From Emticicia agri (GTDB lineage Bacteria > Bacteroidota > Bacteroidia > Cytophagales > Spirosomataceae), in contig CAMAQF010000025.1 of NCBI GenBank assembly GCA_945860265.1, forward strand, positions 1-47,086: a DNA stretch of 47,086 nt, in the 5' to 3' direction. Below the pieces are notes generated by a model that worked only from the letters and a program-made list of their open reading frames with translations, was not told the DNA's origin and made no database searches. Each line of letters starts with the position of its first letter. Position 1 is the stretch's first letter. Positions 36,449-45,405 of the stretch are shown here, one piece after another. Made by a program: the position numbers and the translations under genes.

Positions 36449-38002
36449 TTAAGGATTTTGCCAAATTACCTCTATAACTTCTTTTTGAGTCATTATTGTT
36501 GTTTGCTTTATTGATGAGTTGCGTTTAATAGAAACGAAATTATTCTTAACTTTAACGGATTCCTGAGTAACTACGTGAGTGGCATTCTTTTTATGAAAAA
36601 CCACCGCAATATCACCTTCTGCCATCGGAATCTCGATTTGCTTTTCGTTTTCTGCAACTTCAACTATTCGAGATTGAATTTCAGGCAAAGACTTTTTTAC
36701 TGCTAAATTCAAAGCTCTTTTGGCATTTGGAATGCCGAAACCAATAAAATTATTACCATAAGGGTATAAATTAGCCGATTTTTCAAGAATCGAACGAATT
36801 TCTTTGTTGGTCAATGTGGGATTTGCTTGCATAACACAAGCTACAAAACCCGTAAGCACGGGGGCGGCCAGGGATGTACCAAAAAGCGAAAAACACGAAA
36901 CATTAGGCTTCATATAAGTTAAAAACTCTGGACCGATACTGCTGTATCCCATTTTCATACCCAGCTCATTAGTTGCTCCAACAGCAATTACGCCATCAAC
37001 ATCGGCTGGCGTCGAGACGATTCGCCAAGAGCTTTCATCACCTTCATTTCCTGCAGAAACAACCAAAACTATACCTTTCTCATCCACAGCCATTTTTGCT
37101 GCACGAGCAATAACACTCGTTTTGCCATCCATTTGTTCGGGAGTATAACTCTCTTTCGGATTTGAAAAACCCTTTGCATAGCCTAAAGAAGTATTAATTA
37201 GCCTTACGCCCAAACTATCCATCCATTCCATTGCAGCCAGCCAATTGTCTTCTTCGCCTCTAAATTCTTTATTTCCACTGTCGGTTCGGGCTAAATAAAA
37301 ATTGGCATTAGTTGCAAGTCCGATTTGAATGTTTTCTTTAAAATCCCTTCCAGTTATGGCATTTAAAACTTCTGTTCCGTGAAAATCTGAGGCAGATTCT
37401 CGCTCACCGAAATAGTCTTTTTTCTTTGGATTTACATAATCTTTCACACCCAAAATCTGCTTTCTATCAAACAAGTGTTTTAGGGTTTGATTATCATTTG
37501 CACCGTAAAATCCTGCATCAATTACACCAATATTAATACCGTTTCCGTTTAGACCAGCTTCCAAAAAATGCTCAATTCCAATTTGTTTCATCACAAAATC
37601 TACACGTAAATTGTCGTCGCTTTTTTTATCAATTTTTGTCAAAATAGTTTGAGCATCAATCGGTATAATTTCCTTTACAAAACCGAGCTTTTTAACTTCA
37701 TTAAATTGTGATTCCGAAAGATTTGCAGAAACGGCATTCAACCATTTTGACTTTATAAGTAACTGGACATCAATACTTTGCAAACTTTTAACATAAATAT
37801 CTGAAACTGGCAAATCAGAAAATTGATTTTCTTGCAAGGCCAAAACCCTCCTATTTTCAATACATTTCTCCGAAATAACAGATTTAGCGTGAACATCTTT
37901 ATCAGTAAAAATAATCCAATATTTAGCCTTTTGGGCTTCAGCTTGAAAAATAATTGAACAAAATAAAATAAAAACTGAGAAAAACTGGCTGAATCGAAAC
38001 AT
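36449..38002 (-). CDS. Secreted subtilisin-like serine protease (S8 family)
   Basis: The 517-residue protein has a signal peptide ending near IIFQAEAQ, a propeptide-like region (residues ~25-130), and an S8 catalytic domain. The triad is visible: Asp in NIGVIDAGFYG (about 162), His in SDFHGTEVLNAITG (about 208) and Ser in FGTSLAAPVLTG (about 377), with the oxyanion Asn in VVSAGNEG (about 319). A short C-terminal beta region follows (residues ~430-517) without a recognisable T9SS sorting tail. The enzyme is probably periplasmic or secreted. ATG is the start; the gene is divergent from the aminopeptidase P gene with only 59 nt between. Confidence 0.92.
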   Translation of the reverse strand: MFRFSQFFSVFILFCSIIFQAEAQKAKYWIIFTDKDVHAKSVISEKCIENRRVLALQENQFSDLPVSDIYVKSLQSIDVQLLIKSKWLNAVSANLSESQFNEVKKLGFVKEIIPIDAQTILTKIDKKSDDNLRVDFVMKQIGIEHFLEAGLNGNGINIGVIDAGFYGANDNQTLKHLFDRKQILGVKDYVNPKKKDYFGERESASDFHGTEVLNAITGRDFKENIQIGLATNANFYLARTDSGNKEFRGEEDNWLAAMEWMDSLGVRLINTSLGYAKGFSNPKESYTPEQMDGKTSVIARAAKMAVDEKGIVLVVSAGNEGDESSWRIVSTPADVDGVIAVGATNELGMKMGYSSIGPEFLTYMKPNVSCFSLFGTSLAAPVLTGFVACVMQANPTLTNKEIRSILEKSANLYPYGNNFIGFGIPNAKRALNLAVKKSLPEIQSRIVEVAENEKQIEIPMAEGDIAVVFHKKNATHVVTQESVKVKNNFVSIKRNSSIKQTTIMTQKEVIEVIWQNP

Positions 38003-38061
38003 TCGTTTGTGATAATTTATAATTTAGCAAATATTCTAAAATTTCTACTTAAAAAACGAAA

Positions 38062-39348
38062 ATGCGTTACGAAAAAATTGATTCGAAACTATTTATTTCA
38101 AATCGGGAAAGACTAATAAGCCTTCTCAAGCCTAATTCGATAGTAATTGTTCAATCCAACGACGTATTACCGACAAACGCTGACGGCACTTTAGGTTTTC
38201 GTCAAAATAACGACATTTTTTACTTAACTGGTATCGATCAAGAAGAAACAATTTTGGTACTTTTCCCAGATTTCCCTGACGAAAAATTTAGAGTGATTTT
38301 ATTTGTGCGCGAAACAAGCGAACATTTAAAAGTTTGGGAAGGAGAAAAACTTTCTAAAAAACAAGCAACCGAAATTTCTGGAATTGAAAAAGTAGTTTGG
38401 ACGAGCAATTTTGATACAATCCTACTAAAACTTATCTTTCTCGCAGACCAAATTTACTTAAATCTGAACGAACACGATGGCGGAGAATGGGCATTTGAAA
38501 GTCGAGAACGTAGGTTTATTTCAGAATTTAAACATAAATTTCCGCTTCATAAAATCGAGCGTCTCGCACCTCTTATGCACCAACTACGAGTAATAAAACA
38601 GCCGATTGAGATAGAGTTGATAAAAAAAGCTATCGAAATTACTGAAAAAGGCTTTGTAAGAATGGCAAAATATTTAAAGCCAAACGTTTTAGAATTTGAA
38701 TTAGAAGCTGAACTAACGCACGAGTTGTTGAAGAATCGTTCTCGTGGACACGCCTTTGCTCCTATTTTGGCTTCAGGCGAAAGTGCTTGCGTGCTGCATT
38801 ATGTCACAAATAACAATCAATGCCAAGCTGGCGAAATGATTTTAATGGATTTTGGTGCAGAATATGCAAATTATAATGCCGATATTACTCGTTGTTTGCC
38901 TGTGAATGGAAAATTTAGTGAGCGACAAAAGGAAGTTTATGAAGCAGTTTTGAATGTAATGAAAACCACCAAAAAAATGCTCGTCATAGGCAATACAATG
39001 GAAAATCTACGCAAAGAAGTGGGCAAAGTAATAGAATTTGAGCTAATAAAATTGAGCTTATTGAAACAAGATGAAGTTGACAATCAAAATGAAGATGCTC
39101 CGCTTTACAAAAAGTATTTTCCGCACGGCATTTCACATCATTTAGGACTTGATGTGCACGATGTGGGTAATCGGTATGAAGTTTTCAAGGCAGGAATGGT
39201 TTTTACTTGCGAACCTGGTATTTATATTCCCGAAGAAAAACTCGGCATTCGACTTGAAAATGATATTTTGATTACAGAAACTGGCAATATAGACTTGATG
39301 GCTGACATTCCTATTGAAGTTGAAGAGATTGAGGCATTGATGCAATAA
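38062..39348 (+). CDS. pepP: Xaa-Pro aminopeptidase (aminopeptidase P)
   Basis: This cytosolic metallopeptidase removes N-terminal residues preceding proline. The 428-residue protein has the N-terminal creatinase-like domain (residues ~1-165, with RQNNDIFYLTGIDQEETILV) and the pita-bread catalytic domain. Metal ligands are in MDFGAEYANYNADITR (two Asp), GISHHLGLDVHDVG (His), TCEPGIYIPEE (Glu) and GIRLENDILIT (Glu). ATG at 38062. It is alone on its strand, divergent from the S8 protease gene; both concern peptide breakdown, though a functional link is inference. Confidence 0.94.
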   Translation: MRYEKIDSKLFISNRERLISLLKPNSIVIVQSNDVLPTNADGTLGFRQNNDIFYLTGIDQEETILVLFPDFPDEKFRVILFVRETSEHLKVWEGEKLSKKQATEISGIEKVVWTSNFDTILLKLIFLADQIYLNLNEHDGGEWAFESRERRFISEFKHKFPLHKIERLAPLMHQLRVIKQPIEIELIKKAIEITEKGFVRMAKYLKPNVLEFELEAELTHELLKNRSRGHAFAPILASGESACVLHYVTNNNQCQAGEMILMDFGAEYANYNADITRCLPVNGKFSERQKEVYEAVLNVMKTTKKMLVIGNTMENLRKEVGKVIEFELIKLSLLKQDEVDNQNEDAPLYKKYFPHGISHHLGLDVHDVGNRYEVFKAGMVFTCEPGIYIPEEKLGIRLENDILITETGNIDLMADIPIEVEEIEALMQ

Positions 39349-39503
39349 GGGTTCATGATATATTTTGCAAACTCCGACAATTTCCGTTTATCTAACGTAA
39401 AATATCTAAAACTATGCTTTTTTTATTTAATCATAAATAAAATGCATTCTTAACACCTAAATATCAATTAATTACGATTTATATTCCCGTCGATTCAAAA
39501 TCG

Positions 39504-39535
39504 TTTGAATTCTAATTGGCGAAATCATACCTTTG
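39504..39535 (+). promoter_or_regulatory. Canonical Bacteroidota promoter (-33 TTTG, -7 TACCTTTG)
   Basis: TTTG at 39504-39507 and TACCTTTG at 39528-39535 are separated by 20 nt, very near the consensus spacing of 19. Transcription should start near 39542, about 20 nt before the ATG at 39563. This also excludes the TTG at 39533 as a start. Confidence 0.7.
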
Positions 39536-39562
39536 TTGAATAAACTCAAAATCAACCATTCA

Positions 39563-40384
39563 ATGTTACTCAAAAATACATTAGTTCTTTTCTTGACATT
39601 CTTTACCATAAAAAATGTGTGTGCACAAAATGCTGATGAAACGGTCTTTTTGCAGAAAATGAAATTAGCTAAAGAGGAGAAAAAGGCTAAAACAGCCATA
39701 ATAATTGCAAAAAGCTTTATTGGAAAACCCTACAAAGCAGGCACATTGGAAGCTAACTCGAAAGAACAATTAGTATGTAATTTAAGGGATTTTGATTGCT
39801 CAACATTTGTTGAAAACGTAATTGCCATGAGCCTAATCAGTCATTCAAGTTCACAAACTTTTGAAGGATATAAAAAACAACTTACCGAACTACGTTATAG
39901 AAACAGCACAGTGCAGGGATATGCCTCAAGGTTACATTACTTTAAAGAATGGATCATTCAAGCCGAGCGGAATAATATTTTGCAAGATATTACGAGCAAA
40001 ATTGGAGGAATGAAGCAGAAAAAAAACTTAAACTTTATGACTTCCAACCGAGAGTTATATCCAAACTTAAAAGATGAGACCACTTATTTAGCAATAAAAG
40101 AGCATCAAAAACAAATTAATGAAGTTGATTTTTATTATATCCCCAAATGGAAAATTGAAAAAATTGAAAACCAGGTTCAAGATGGAGATATAATAGCAAT
40201 TACATCCAATGTGGATGGATTAGATTTTAATCATGAAGGCTTTGCGATTCGAAAAAATGGCAGAGTTTATTTACTTCATGCTTCTTATGAACAAAAAAAA
40301 GTAATCATTTCAACTGAACTTTTGGTAGATTATCTAAACAGAATCAACAAACATTCAGGTATATCGGTTTTAAGATTATTGTAA
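39563..40384 (+). CDS. DUF1460 (NlpC/P60-like) secreted protein
   Basis: DUF1460 proteins adopt an NlpC/P60-like cysteine-peptidase fold and are thought to cleave or bind peptidoglycan (N-acetylmuramoyl-L-alanine amidase-like). The 273-residue product has a signal peptide (MLLKNTLVLFLTFFTIKNVCAQ), the catalytic Cys in RDFDCSTFVENV (about residue 83), and the His in LDFNHEGFAIRKNGRVYLLHAS, with GDIIAITSN marking the core. The region between (SRLHYFKEWIIQAERNNIL) is a family hallmark. It should act in the periplasm on cell-wall peptides. The ATG at 39563 follows a strong promoter; the frame begins earlier at a TTG inside that promoter. Its last 9 nt overlap the convergent amidohydrolase gene. 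Confidence 0.88.
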   Translation: MLLKNTLVLFLTFFTIKNVCAQNADETVFLQKMKLAKEEKKAKTAIIIAKSFIGKPYKAGTLEANSKEQLVCNLRDFDCSTFVENVIAMSLISHSSSQTFEGYKKQLTELRYRNSTVQGYASRLHYFKEWIIQAERNNILQDITSKIGGMKQKKNLNFMTSNRELYPNLKDETTYLAIKEHQKQINEVDFYYIPKWKIEKIENQVQDGDIIAITSNVDGLDFNHEGFAIRKNGRVYLLHASYEQKKVIISTELLVDYLNRINKHSGISVLRLL

Positions 40385-41647
40385 ATTTATCAATTTTCCA
40401 TCTTTCATTACCAGTTTTACTTTTCTAATATCCGAGATTTGCTTTGTTGGATTTCCCTCAACCACCAAAATATCAGCAAAAAGACCATTTTTAATACGGC
40501 CTACCTCTTTATTGACATGAAAAGCATCGGCATTTACACTTGTTGCGGATTTTAACGCCTCAGTAGGATTCATTCCATAGTCAACCATCATTTCGAGTTC
40601 TCGGGCGTTATCACCATGAGCAAAAACGCCTACATCACCACCAAAACAAATCTTTACCCCCGCATCCATGGCTTGCTTAAATGAAACACGTTTTTTCTTA
40701 ATTCTTTCAGGTTCTTCTTCTACTCCCTTTTTCCAACCTCTATACTGACTAATTGCATCGCCTGCCGCCAATGTTGCACATAAATAAACATTCTTTTCGG
40801 CCATCAATTTCCATATTTCGGCTGTGCCATTATCACCATGTTCTATTGTTTCTACACCTCCTAAAATTGCACGACGCATCCCTTCAACTGTTGAAGCATG
40901 AGCAACCGTTGGTCGGCCAGCACTTTGAGCAGTTGCGACAATAAGTTTTATTTCGTCCAGCATAAATGTCGGAGCAGCTTCCCCACGTAATCCCCAGCGA
41001 TAATCAGCATATATTTTAATCAAATCGGCTCCACGACCAATCTGATTTCGAGTTTTTTTTATCAAATCATCATGTCCATCAGCCTCTTCTGCACCTTGTG
41101 GTACTTTTATATCTGGTGAAAAATTTTTTGGAGCATAACTACCCGTTGCAATCAATGCTTTGGTCGCAATCAATAACCTTGGCCCAAGAATCACTCCATC
41201 ATCAATGGCTTTTTTTAAACCGACATCATCAAACTCTGCTCCTTCGGTGCCTAAATCACGGGCAGTTGTAAAACCAGCTTTAAGTGTTTTCTCGGCATGA
41301 ATCACAGCTCTTGCAGTCCGGTACGAACGAGCTTCTTTCAGCACTTGGTCGTCCCACGGTACTTCGTTATAAGGATGCAAAAAAAGATGAGTATGCCCTT
41401 CGATAAGGCCTGGTAATAACGTAGAATTAATTAAATCTACAATTTTAATGTCTTTTGGCAAATTCTTCTCGATATTCGCTTGACTATCAAATAGCTCAAT
41501 TTTGTCACCTTTAATAATGAGCCCATATTTTTCAAATATTTTTTCGCCATCAAAAACTCTTTCAGGACGAAGATAAATCAGATTTTGAGCAGAAACTTTA
41601 TCAAAAACAATAAGAAATAATAATAAAAGTATTATTCTGAAATACAT
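40376..41647 (-). CDS. Secreted amidohydrolase-superfamily protein
   Basis: The 423-residue protein has a signal peptide ending near FDKVSAQ and a metal-dependent TIM-barrel hydrolase. It shows the HxH motif in LIEGHTHLFLHP (about residues 84-94), the lysine expected to be carbamylated in GADLIKIYADYRW, the metal histidines in RPTVAHASTVEG and VETIEHGDNG, and the Asp in CFGGDVGVFAHG. The pattern fits the imidazolonepropionase/Xaa-Pro dipeptidase-like group of COG1228 exported by many Bacteroidota; the natural substrate is unknown, with peptides or cyclic amides being likely. ATG at 41645-41647. It converges on the DUF1460 gene with a 9-nt overlap. Confidence 0.88.
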   Translation of the reverse strand: MYFRIILLLLFLIVFDKVSAQNLIYLRPERVFDGEKIFEKYGLIIKGDKIELFDSQANIEKNLPKDIKIVDLINSTLLPGLIEGHTHLFLHPYNEVPWDDQVLKEARSYRTARAVIHAEKTLKAGFTTARDLGTEGAEFDDVGLKKAIDDGVILGPRLLIATKALIATGSYAPKNFSPDIKVPQGAEEADGHDDLIKKTRNQIGRGADLIKIYADYRWGLRGEAAPTFMLDEIKLIVATAQSAGRPTVAHASTVEGMRRAILGGVETIEHGDNGTAEIWKLMAEKNVYLCATLAAGDAISQYRGWKKGVEEEPERIKKKRVSFKQAMDAGVKICFGGDVGVFAHGDNARELEMMVDYGMNPTEALKSATSVNADAFHVNKEVGRIKNGLFADILVVEGNPTKQISDIRKVKLVMKDGKLINLQ

Positions 41648-41694
41648 TTTTTAGAAGATTGAAAGTTATAATAAACAATTTTGATGACCGATTT

Positions 41695-41865
41695 TTATTT
41701 TTTATGATACATATTTAGTCCAATAAAACCGATTGATACAAATAAGAGAGCCATAACAAGATTTGAAGTAGATTTATCTTGTAAATAAAGTTTCATTAAG
41801 ATAAGAAAGAAACCGCAGAAAATTGCGACATAGCTAGCATAATAAGAAAGTCTATCTTTATTCAT
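41695..41865 (-). CDS. Small membrane protein (56 residues)
   Basis: Too short for the usual ORF cut-off, this frame runs from ATG at 41863-41865 to TAA at 41695-41697. It has two hydrophobic segments, YYASYVAIFCGFFLILMKLY (about 8-27) and LVMALLFVSIGFIGLNMY (about 36-53), a short charged loop and a lysine-rich C-terminus. This is the only coding feature in the gap between the amidohydrolase and kinase genes and it is on the minus strand like the amidohydrolase, whose ATG lies 48 nt downstream of its stop. Family unknown. Confidence 0.6.
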   Translation of the reverse strand: MNKDRLSYYASYVAIFCGFFLILMKLYLQDKSTSNLVMALLFVSIGFIGLNMYHKK

Positions 41866-41967
41866 TTTTTATGGGTTTTTAAATTTTGATTTAAATATAA
41901 TCAAATTTAATTTTCTTTGTATTAGAATCTCAAAATCAAATTCAAAAGCGTATTTAAATATAAAAAC

Positions 41968-42492
41968 ATGATTATTGGAATTGGAGGTGTGAGCCGTTCT
42001 GGAAAAAGTACCCTCGCTAATTTATTGGTGACATATTTAAGGAAAAATGGAAAGAAAGCAATCATTTTTCATCAAGATGATTTTGTTTTTCCTGAAACTA
42101 AAATTCCGAAAATCAAAAATAAAACTGATTGGGAATCACCACAATCTATCGATTTTGAACAATATCGTGAAGTTATCGAACTTTTCAAAACCCGATTCGA
42201 TATAGTAATTGCCGAAGGTTTATTTGCTTTTTATGACGATAATATTTATCAACTTTACGATAAAAAATTTCAAGTAAAAATATCAAAACGTACATTCTTG
42301 ATTCGTAGAGCAATGGATATCCGTTGGGGATATGAACCAACATGGTTTATCGATCATGTTTGGCAATCTTTTTTGAAATATGGAAAACCAAGTAAAGATT
42401 CAAAAGGAATTGTGAATATCAGCGGTGAAGATGAATTTGATATGAAAAAAGTTATAAAGAGCCTTAATTTAGGTATCTTCCAAAATTCTTGA
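41968..42492 (+). CDS. P-loop nucleoside/uridine kinase-like protein
   Basis: The 174-residue protein opens with MIIGIGGVSRSGKSTLANLL, a Walker A P-loop near the N-terminus. It continues with KKAIIFHQDDFVFPE (the acidic motif common to uridine and nicotinamide-riboside kinases) and FDIVIAEGLFAFYDD (a Walker B-like strand). The lid region is ISKRTFLIRRAMDIRWGYEP. The length and layout fit the uridine kinase/NRK branch, so phosphorylation of a small nucleoside-like substrate in the cytosol is likely, but the substrate cannot be read. It lies 78 nt before folD on the same strand; folD has its own -7 box. Confidence 0.75.
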   Translation: MIIGIGGVSRSGKSTLANLLVTYLRKNGKKAIIFHQDDFVFPETKIPKIKNKTDWESPQSIDFEQYREVIELFKTRFDIVIAEGLFAFYDDNIYQLYDKKFQVKISKRTFLIRRAMDIRWGYEPTWFIDHVWQSFLKYGKPSKDSKGIVNISGEDEFDMKKVIKSLNLGIFQNS

Positions 42493-42539
42493 TTGCTCGG
42501 GCGAACCCGTCTTAATTTTCAATTCTTAATTCATTGCCG

Positions 42540-42547
42540 TATATTTG
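42540..42547 (+). promoter_or_regulatory. Putative -7 box of the folD promoter
   Basis: TATATTTG matches TAnnTTTG and lies 24 nt before the folD ATG, implying a short 5' UTR. No exact -33 TTTG is visible. Confidence 0.45.
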
Positions 42548-42570
42548 TGTTTTAAATAAAAAACAGCTTC

Positions 42571-43452
42571 ATGACAATCATTGATGGTAAAATTATTTCT
42601 GCTCAAGTCAAGCAAGAACTTAAAATAGAAGTAGAGAAACAAAAAGCCAATGGTGGCAAAATCCCACATTTGGCTGCAATATTGATTGGCGACAATGGTG
42701 CAAGTGAAACCTACGTAGCAAGTAAAATTAGGTCATGCGAGGAAATCGGCTTTAAATCAACACTTATTCGTCGAGATTCAAGTACTAACGAAGACGAAGT
42801 TCTCGAAATAATTCAGCAACTCAATAACGACGACGACGTTGATGGTTTTATAATTCAGCTTCCGCTTCCCGCCCACATAAACGTAGATAAATTAATAGAG
42901 GCCATCGAGCCACGCAAAGATGTTGATGGTTTTCATCCAATAAATATTGGTCGTATGGCCAAAGGTTTACCTGCCTATATTTCGGCAACGCCATTCGGAG
43001 TATTGGAATTAATAAAACGCTATAATATAGAAACTATTGGAAAACACTGTGTTGTAGTCGGAAGAAGCCAAATTGTAGGTTTGCCAATGAGTATCTTGAT
43101 GCAACGAAATACTTACCCAGGAAACTGTACGGTATCTTTGGTACATAGCAAAACACAAAATATTGCTGAAATAACCAAACAAGCCGATATTTTAGTGGCG
43201 GCACTTGGCAAGCCAGAATTTATTACCGCAGATATGGTAAAAGAAGGTGCCGTAGTAATTGATGTTGGAATAACAAGAGTAGTTGATACTACAAAGAAAA
43301 GTGGCTTTGCACTAAAAGGAGATGTGAAATTTGATGAGGTAGCTCCGAAGTGTAGCTTTATAACACCAGTACCAGGGGGTGTTGGACTTATGACAGTGGC
43401 GGCCTTAATGTACAATACATTGCTTTCGGCTAGAAGAGAAATTTATAAATAA
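42571..43452 (+). CDS. folD: Methylenetetrahydrofolate dehydrogenase / methenyltetrahydrofolate cyclohydrolase
   Basis: FolD interconverts 5,10-methylene-, 5,10-methenyl- and 10-formyl-tetrahydrofolate in one-carbon metabolism. The 293-residue protein has the substrate Tyr and catalytic Lys in [17 protein letters not shown], the motif [12 protein letters not shown], the region [15 protein letters not shown], the NAD(P)-binding [16 protein letters not shown] and the C-terminal [21 protein letters not shown] at 42571. Cytosolic. It ends with a hairpin 11 nt after the stop. Confidence 0.97.
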   Translation: MTIIDGKIISAQVKQELKIEVEKQKANGGKIPHLAAILIGDNGASETYVASKIRSCEEIGFKSTLIRRDSSTNEDEVLEIIQQLNNDDDVDGFIIQLPLPAHINVDKLIEAIEPRKDVDGFHPINIGRMAKGLPAYISATPFGVLELIKRYNIETIGKHCVVVGRSQIVGLPMSILMQRNTYPGNCTVSLVHSKTQNIAEITKQADILVAALGKPEFITADMVKEGAVVIDVGITRVVDTTKKSGFALKGDVKFDEVAPKCSFITPVPGGVGLMTVAALMYNTLLSARREIYK

Positions 43453-43463
43453 AAATAAATCTT

Positions 43464-43490
43464 GGGTGGTTTGATAAACTCATACCACCC
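43464..43490 (+). terminator. Hairpin downstream of folD
   Basis: GGGTGGT pairs with ACCACCC around a 13-nt loop. There is no strong T-run, but it lies 11 nt after folD and before the convergent T9SS-domain fragment. A smaller AAACCA/TGGTTT hairpin follows at about 43498-43516. Confidence 0.45.
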
Positions 43491-43503
43491 TACTGTAAAA
43501 CCA

Positions 43504-43692
43504 TTAATTGTGGTTTATTTTAAATTGATGTGTGATTGCCTTACCTTGAGGCAAAATTAACTCTATAAAATAGACTCCGTCATTTAATTTATCAATATCA
43601 AACTCGTTATTAGCATTATCTTCGAGGTCATGCATTTCAAGAATTCTACCTTGTGAATCCTTCAAAAATATTTTCGTTCTCATTTCAATCAT
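43504..43692 (-). CDS. Isolated T9SS type A-like C-terminal sorting domain fragment
   Basis: The 62-residue product (MIEMRTKIFLKDSQGRILEM, then IDKLNDGVYFIELILPQGKA and HQFKINHN) matches the second half of a type IX secretion C-terminal domain: the pattern hhDxxGRhh, then hxxLxxGhYhhxhxxxxxxxxxKhhh. No cargo domain or signal peptide is attached. The same frame stays open about 27 codons upstream of the ATG and continues to look domain-like (GNFFTVPKPNKK), hinting at a remnant of a longer gene. Either it is a small expressed protein (a TAAATTTG box lies at 43728-43735 on the same strand) or the tail of a lost cargo gene. Without a signal peptide it could not be exported itself. Confidence 0.55.
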   Translation of the reverse strand: MIEMRTKIFLKDSQGRILEMHDLEDNANNEFDIDKLNDGVYFIELILPQGKAITHQFKINHN

Positions 43693-43769
43693 CTTTTTAT
43701 TTGGTTTAGGAACAGTAAAAAAATTACCAAATTTATTGCAAATATGTTTGTTTGATTGAAATATGTTGA

Positions 43770-43819
43770 ATTGGTTTAATTAAAATTTTAAATTTTAATT
43801 TGCTGCATCTTAAACCAAT
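43770..43819. repeat. Nested inverted repeat in the gap before the Wzi-like gene end
   Basis: ATTGGTTTAA at 43770-43779 is the exact reverse complement of TTAAACCAAT at 43810-43819. Inside lies the AT-only near-palindrome AATTAAAATTTTAAATTTTA. It starts two bases after the stop of the Wzi-like gene (43821) on the minus strand and may be a weak terminator or an mRNA-end structure. Confidence 0.5.
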
Positions 43820-43820
43820 T

Positions 43821-45290
43821 TTACCATCTCTTTATTATTGAAATATAGCTTCCGTAGTTATCCTTTATCAAATCTCCGTGATCAACCGAAATATTCAGGT
43901 TCAAATCTGCTTTTAATTTACGGAGTGGTACTACGGTATTAACTGAATAAGAAATTTGATCAACTGGCTGAATTACTCTTCCTAATAAACTTGTATTTCC
44001 AAAATTTCTACTGAAAGAAAGTTTATTTGAGAAATTTATTGTACCGATTTGATTCAACAAGGCCCCATAAAAAGCCCAAATTCTATTATTATTAACAAAA
44101 ACATTGCCATTAAAAAGTTGATTTTCATTTCTTAAATTTTGTTCTGGAGTAAGAAAAGGAGTGCCTATTGTTCGTTGATTATAAGACCAACCATCAAAAT
44201 ATTGTTGATGATTAAATAGAAAGCTCTCTTCATTTGGGTGTCGGTCAGGCATATTTAGTAGCCGTCCTATCCCAGCTACATATCTACCTTGATTTTTAGT
44301 AAACAAATATTCAAACACAATTCTTTTAAAGGAAGATTTTGGGTTTGGCGTAAAACTCAAACCATAAATTCCATCATCAGTATTTGTTAGTCCAAATAAC
44401 TGACCATCTTCAAACAAAAACTGTCGGTAAAGTAATAGCTTACCCTGTTTAAACTTAAATTCGGCTGCAGCGTCAACTGTACCAAGTTGATTCCCAAAAT
44501 GATTAGTTGTTTCAAAAGCATTATAGGTCAGGTATTTAGGCGATTGTTTCCAGAGTCCTTTAAATGGTAAAACCACATTTCCATAAACATACCAATCGTC
44601 TGGAAACTTACCATTTAAAAGTCGGTCATCTCCAATTGGAAGAATATTCTTCGGTGTTCCACCCCAAGTAACATTATGCACAAATCCACCATAAAAATTT
44701 AGCATCGAAACAGATTTTCCTAATCTAAAGAACAACGATTTTTGATGCAAATAATGACCTTTAGTAAAAGTCTGATTTCCATACCACCCATGAGAGAAAG
44801 TTCCTTTAACACTTAACCATTTAAAAAACAACTTTGTATAATTTGGCATTCCAATCTGCACTTTTGGAATGGGCATTGCATTTCCCGACCATGAAGCAGA
44901 CCCCGATGAAAATAATGTATCTACGATTCCGAAAATTTCTTTTCTTCGACCAACGTAAATATCAACTTTACCAAGTTTAGTACAAAGAAAACCTTCAGGG
45001 AGTAATAATTGAGGATTTTTGCCAAGAATCGTAACCGCTTCGAAGCCATAATCAAATTTAAAGAATCGATTAAGTGTGTCTTTTTGAGTTTTGATACTTT
45101 GGCGGCAAAGAAAGGCGGGCAAATCGCTAGGAATACTTCCAAACTGATTGGCATTTTGCCAAAATGGTAATTTATTGGTCATAGAAAAATAACTTCCTAT
45201 TTCAAATCTATAATCAAACTTTTTTGGTGGATTTTGTTGAGCATTACATGCCGCAAAGAACCCTAGCCAAAATGTAAATATTTTTTTCAT
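43821..45290 (-). CDS. Capsule assembly Wzi-like outer-membrane beta-barrel protein
   Basis: The 489-residue protein has a signal peptide (MKKIFTFWLGFFAACNAQ) and a long beta-barrel-like body with alternating aromatic strands. Family-like blocks include RFEIGSYFSMTNKLPFWQNA, GKVDIYVGRRKEIFG and SKLSF-type strands ending in SIIKRW; the final aromatic residue is typical of outer-membrane barrels. Wzi-type proteins bind capsular or surface polysaccharide at the outer membrane. No capsule synthesis genes are present here, so the role is inferred only from the family. ATG at 45288-45290, downstream of the DUF819 gene by 115 nt. Confidence 0.75.
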   Translation of the reverse strand: MKKIFTFWLGFFAACNAQQNPPKKFDYRFEIGSYFSMTNKLPFWQNANQFGSIPSDLPAFLCRQSIKTQKDTLNRFFKFDYGFEAVTILGKNPQLLLPEGFLCTKLGKVDIYVGRRKEIFGIVDTLFSSGSASWSGNAMPIPKVQIGMPNYTKLFFKWLSVKGTFSHGWYGNQTFTKGHYLHQKSLFFRLGKSVSMLNFYGGFVHNVTWGGTPKNILPIGDDRLLNGKFPDDWYVYGNVVLPFKGLWKQSPKYLTYNAFETTNHFGNQLGTVDAAAEFKFKQGKLLLYRQFLFEDGQLFGLTNTDDGIYGLSFTPNPKSSFKRIVFEYLFTKNQGRYVAGIGRLLNMPDRHPNEESFLFNHQQYFDGWSYNQRTIGTPFLTPEQNLRNENQLFNGNVFVNNNRIWAFYGALLNQIGTINFSNKLSFSRNFGNTSLLGRVIQPVDQISYSVNTVVPLRKLKADLNLNISVDHGDLIKDNYGSYISIIKRW

Positions 45291-45405
45291 ATTTGCTCAA
45301 TTTTATACAAAAAAAAGAACAAAAATGATGCCGATGATAAAGTTTTGTAAATGAATGTCACCTTCGGTAAAAGAAAAGCCTAATTTGATAATTATAAAAG
45401 TTTTA

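Noticed and set aside
39533..39562. TTG start ten codons ahead of the DUF1460 signal peptide
   Set aside because: It lies inside the -7 promoter element, upstream of the likely transcription start.
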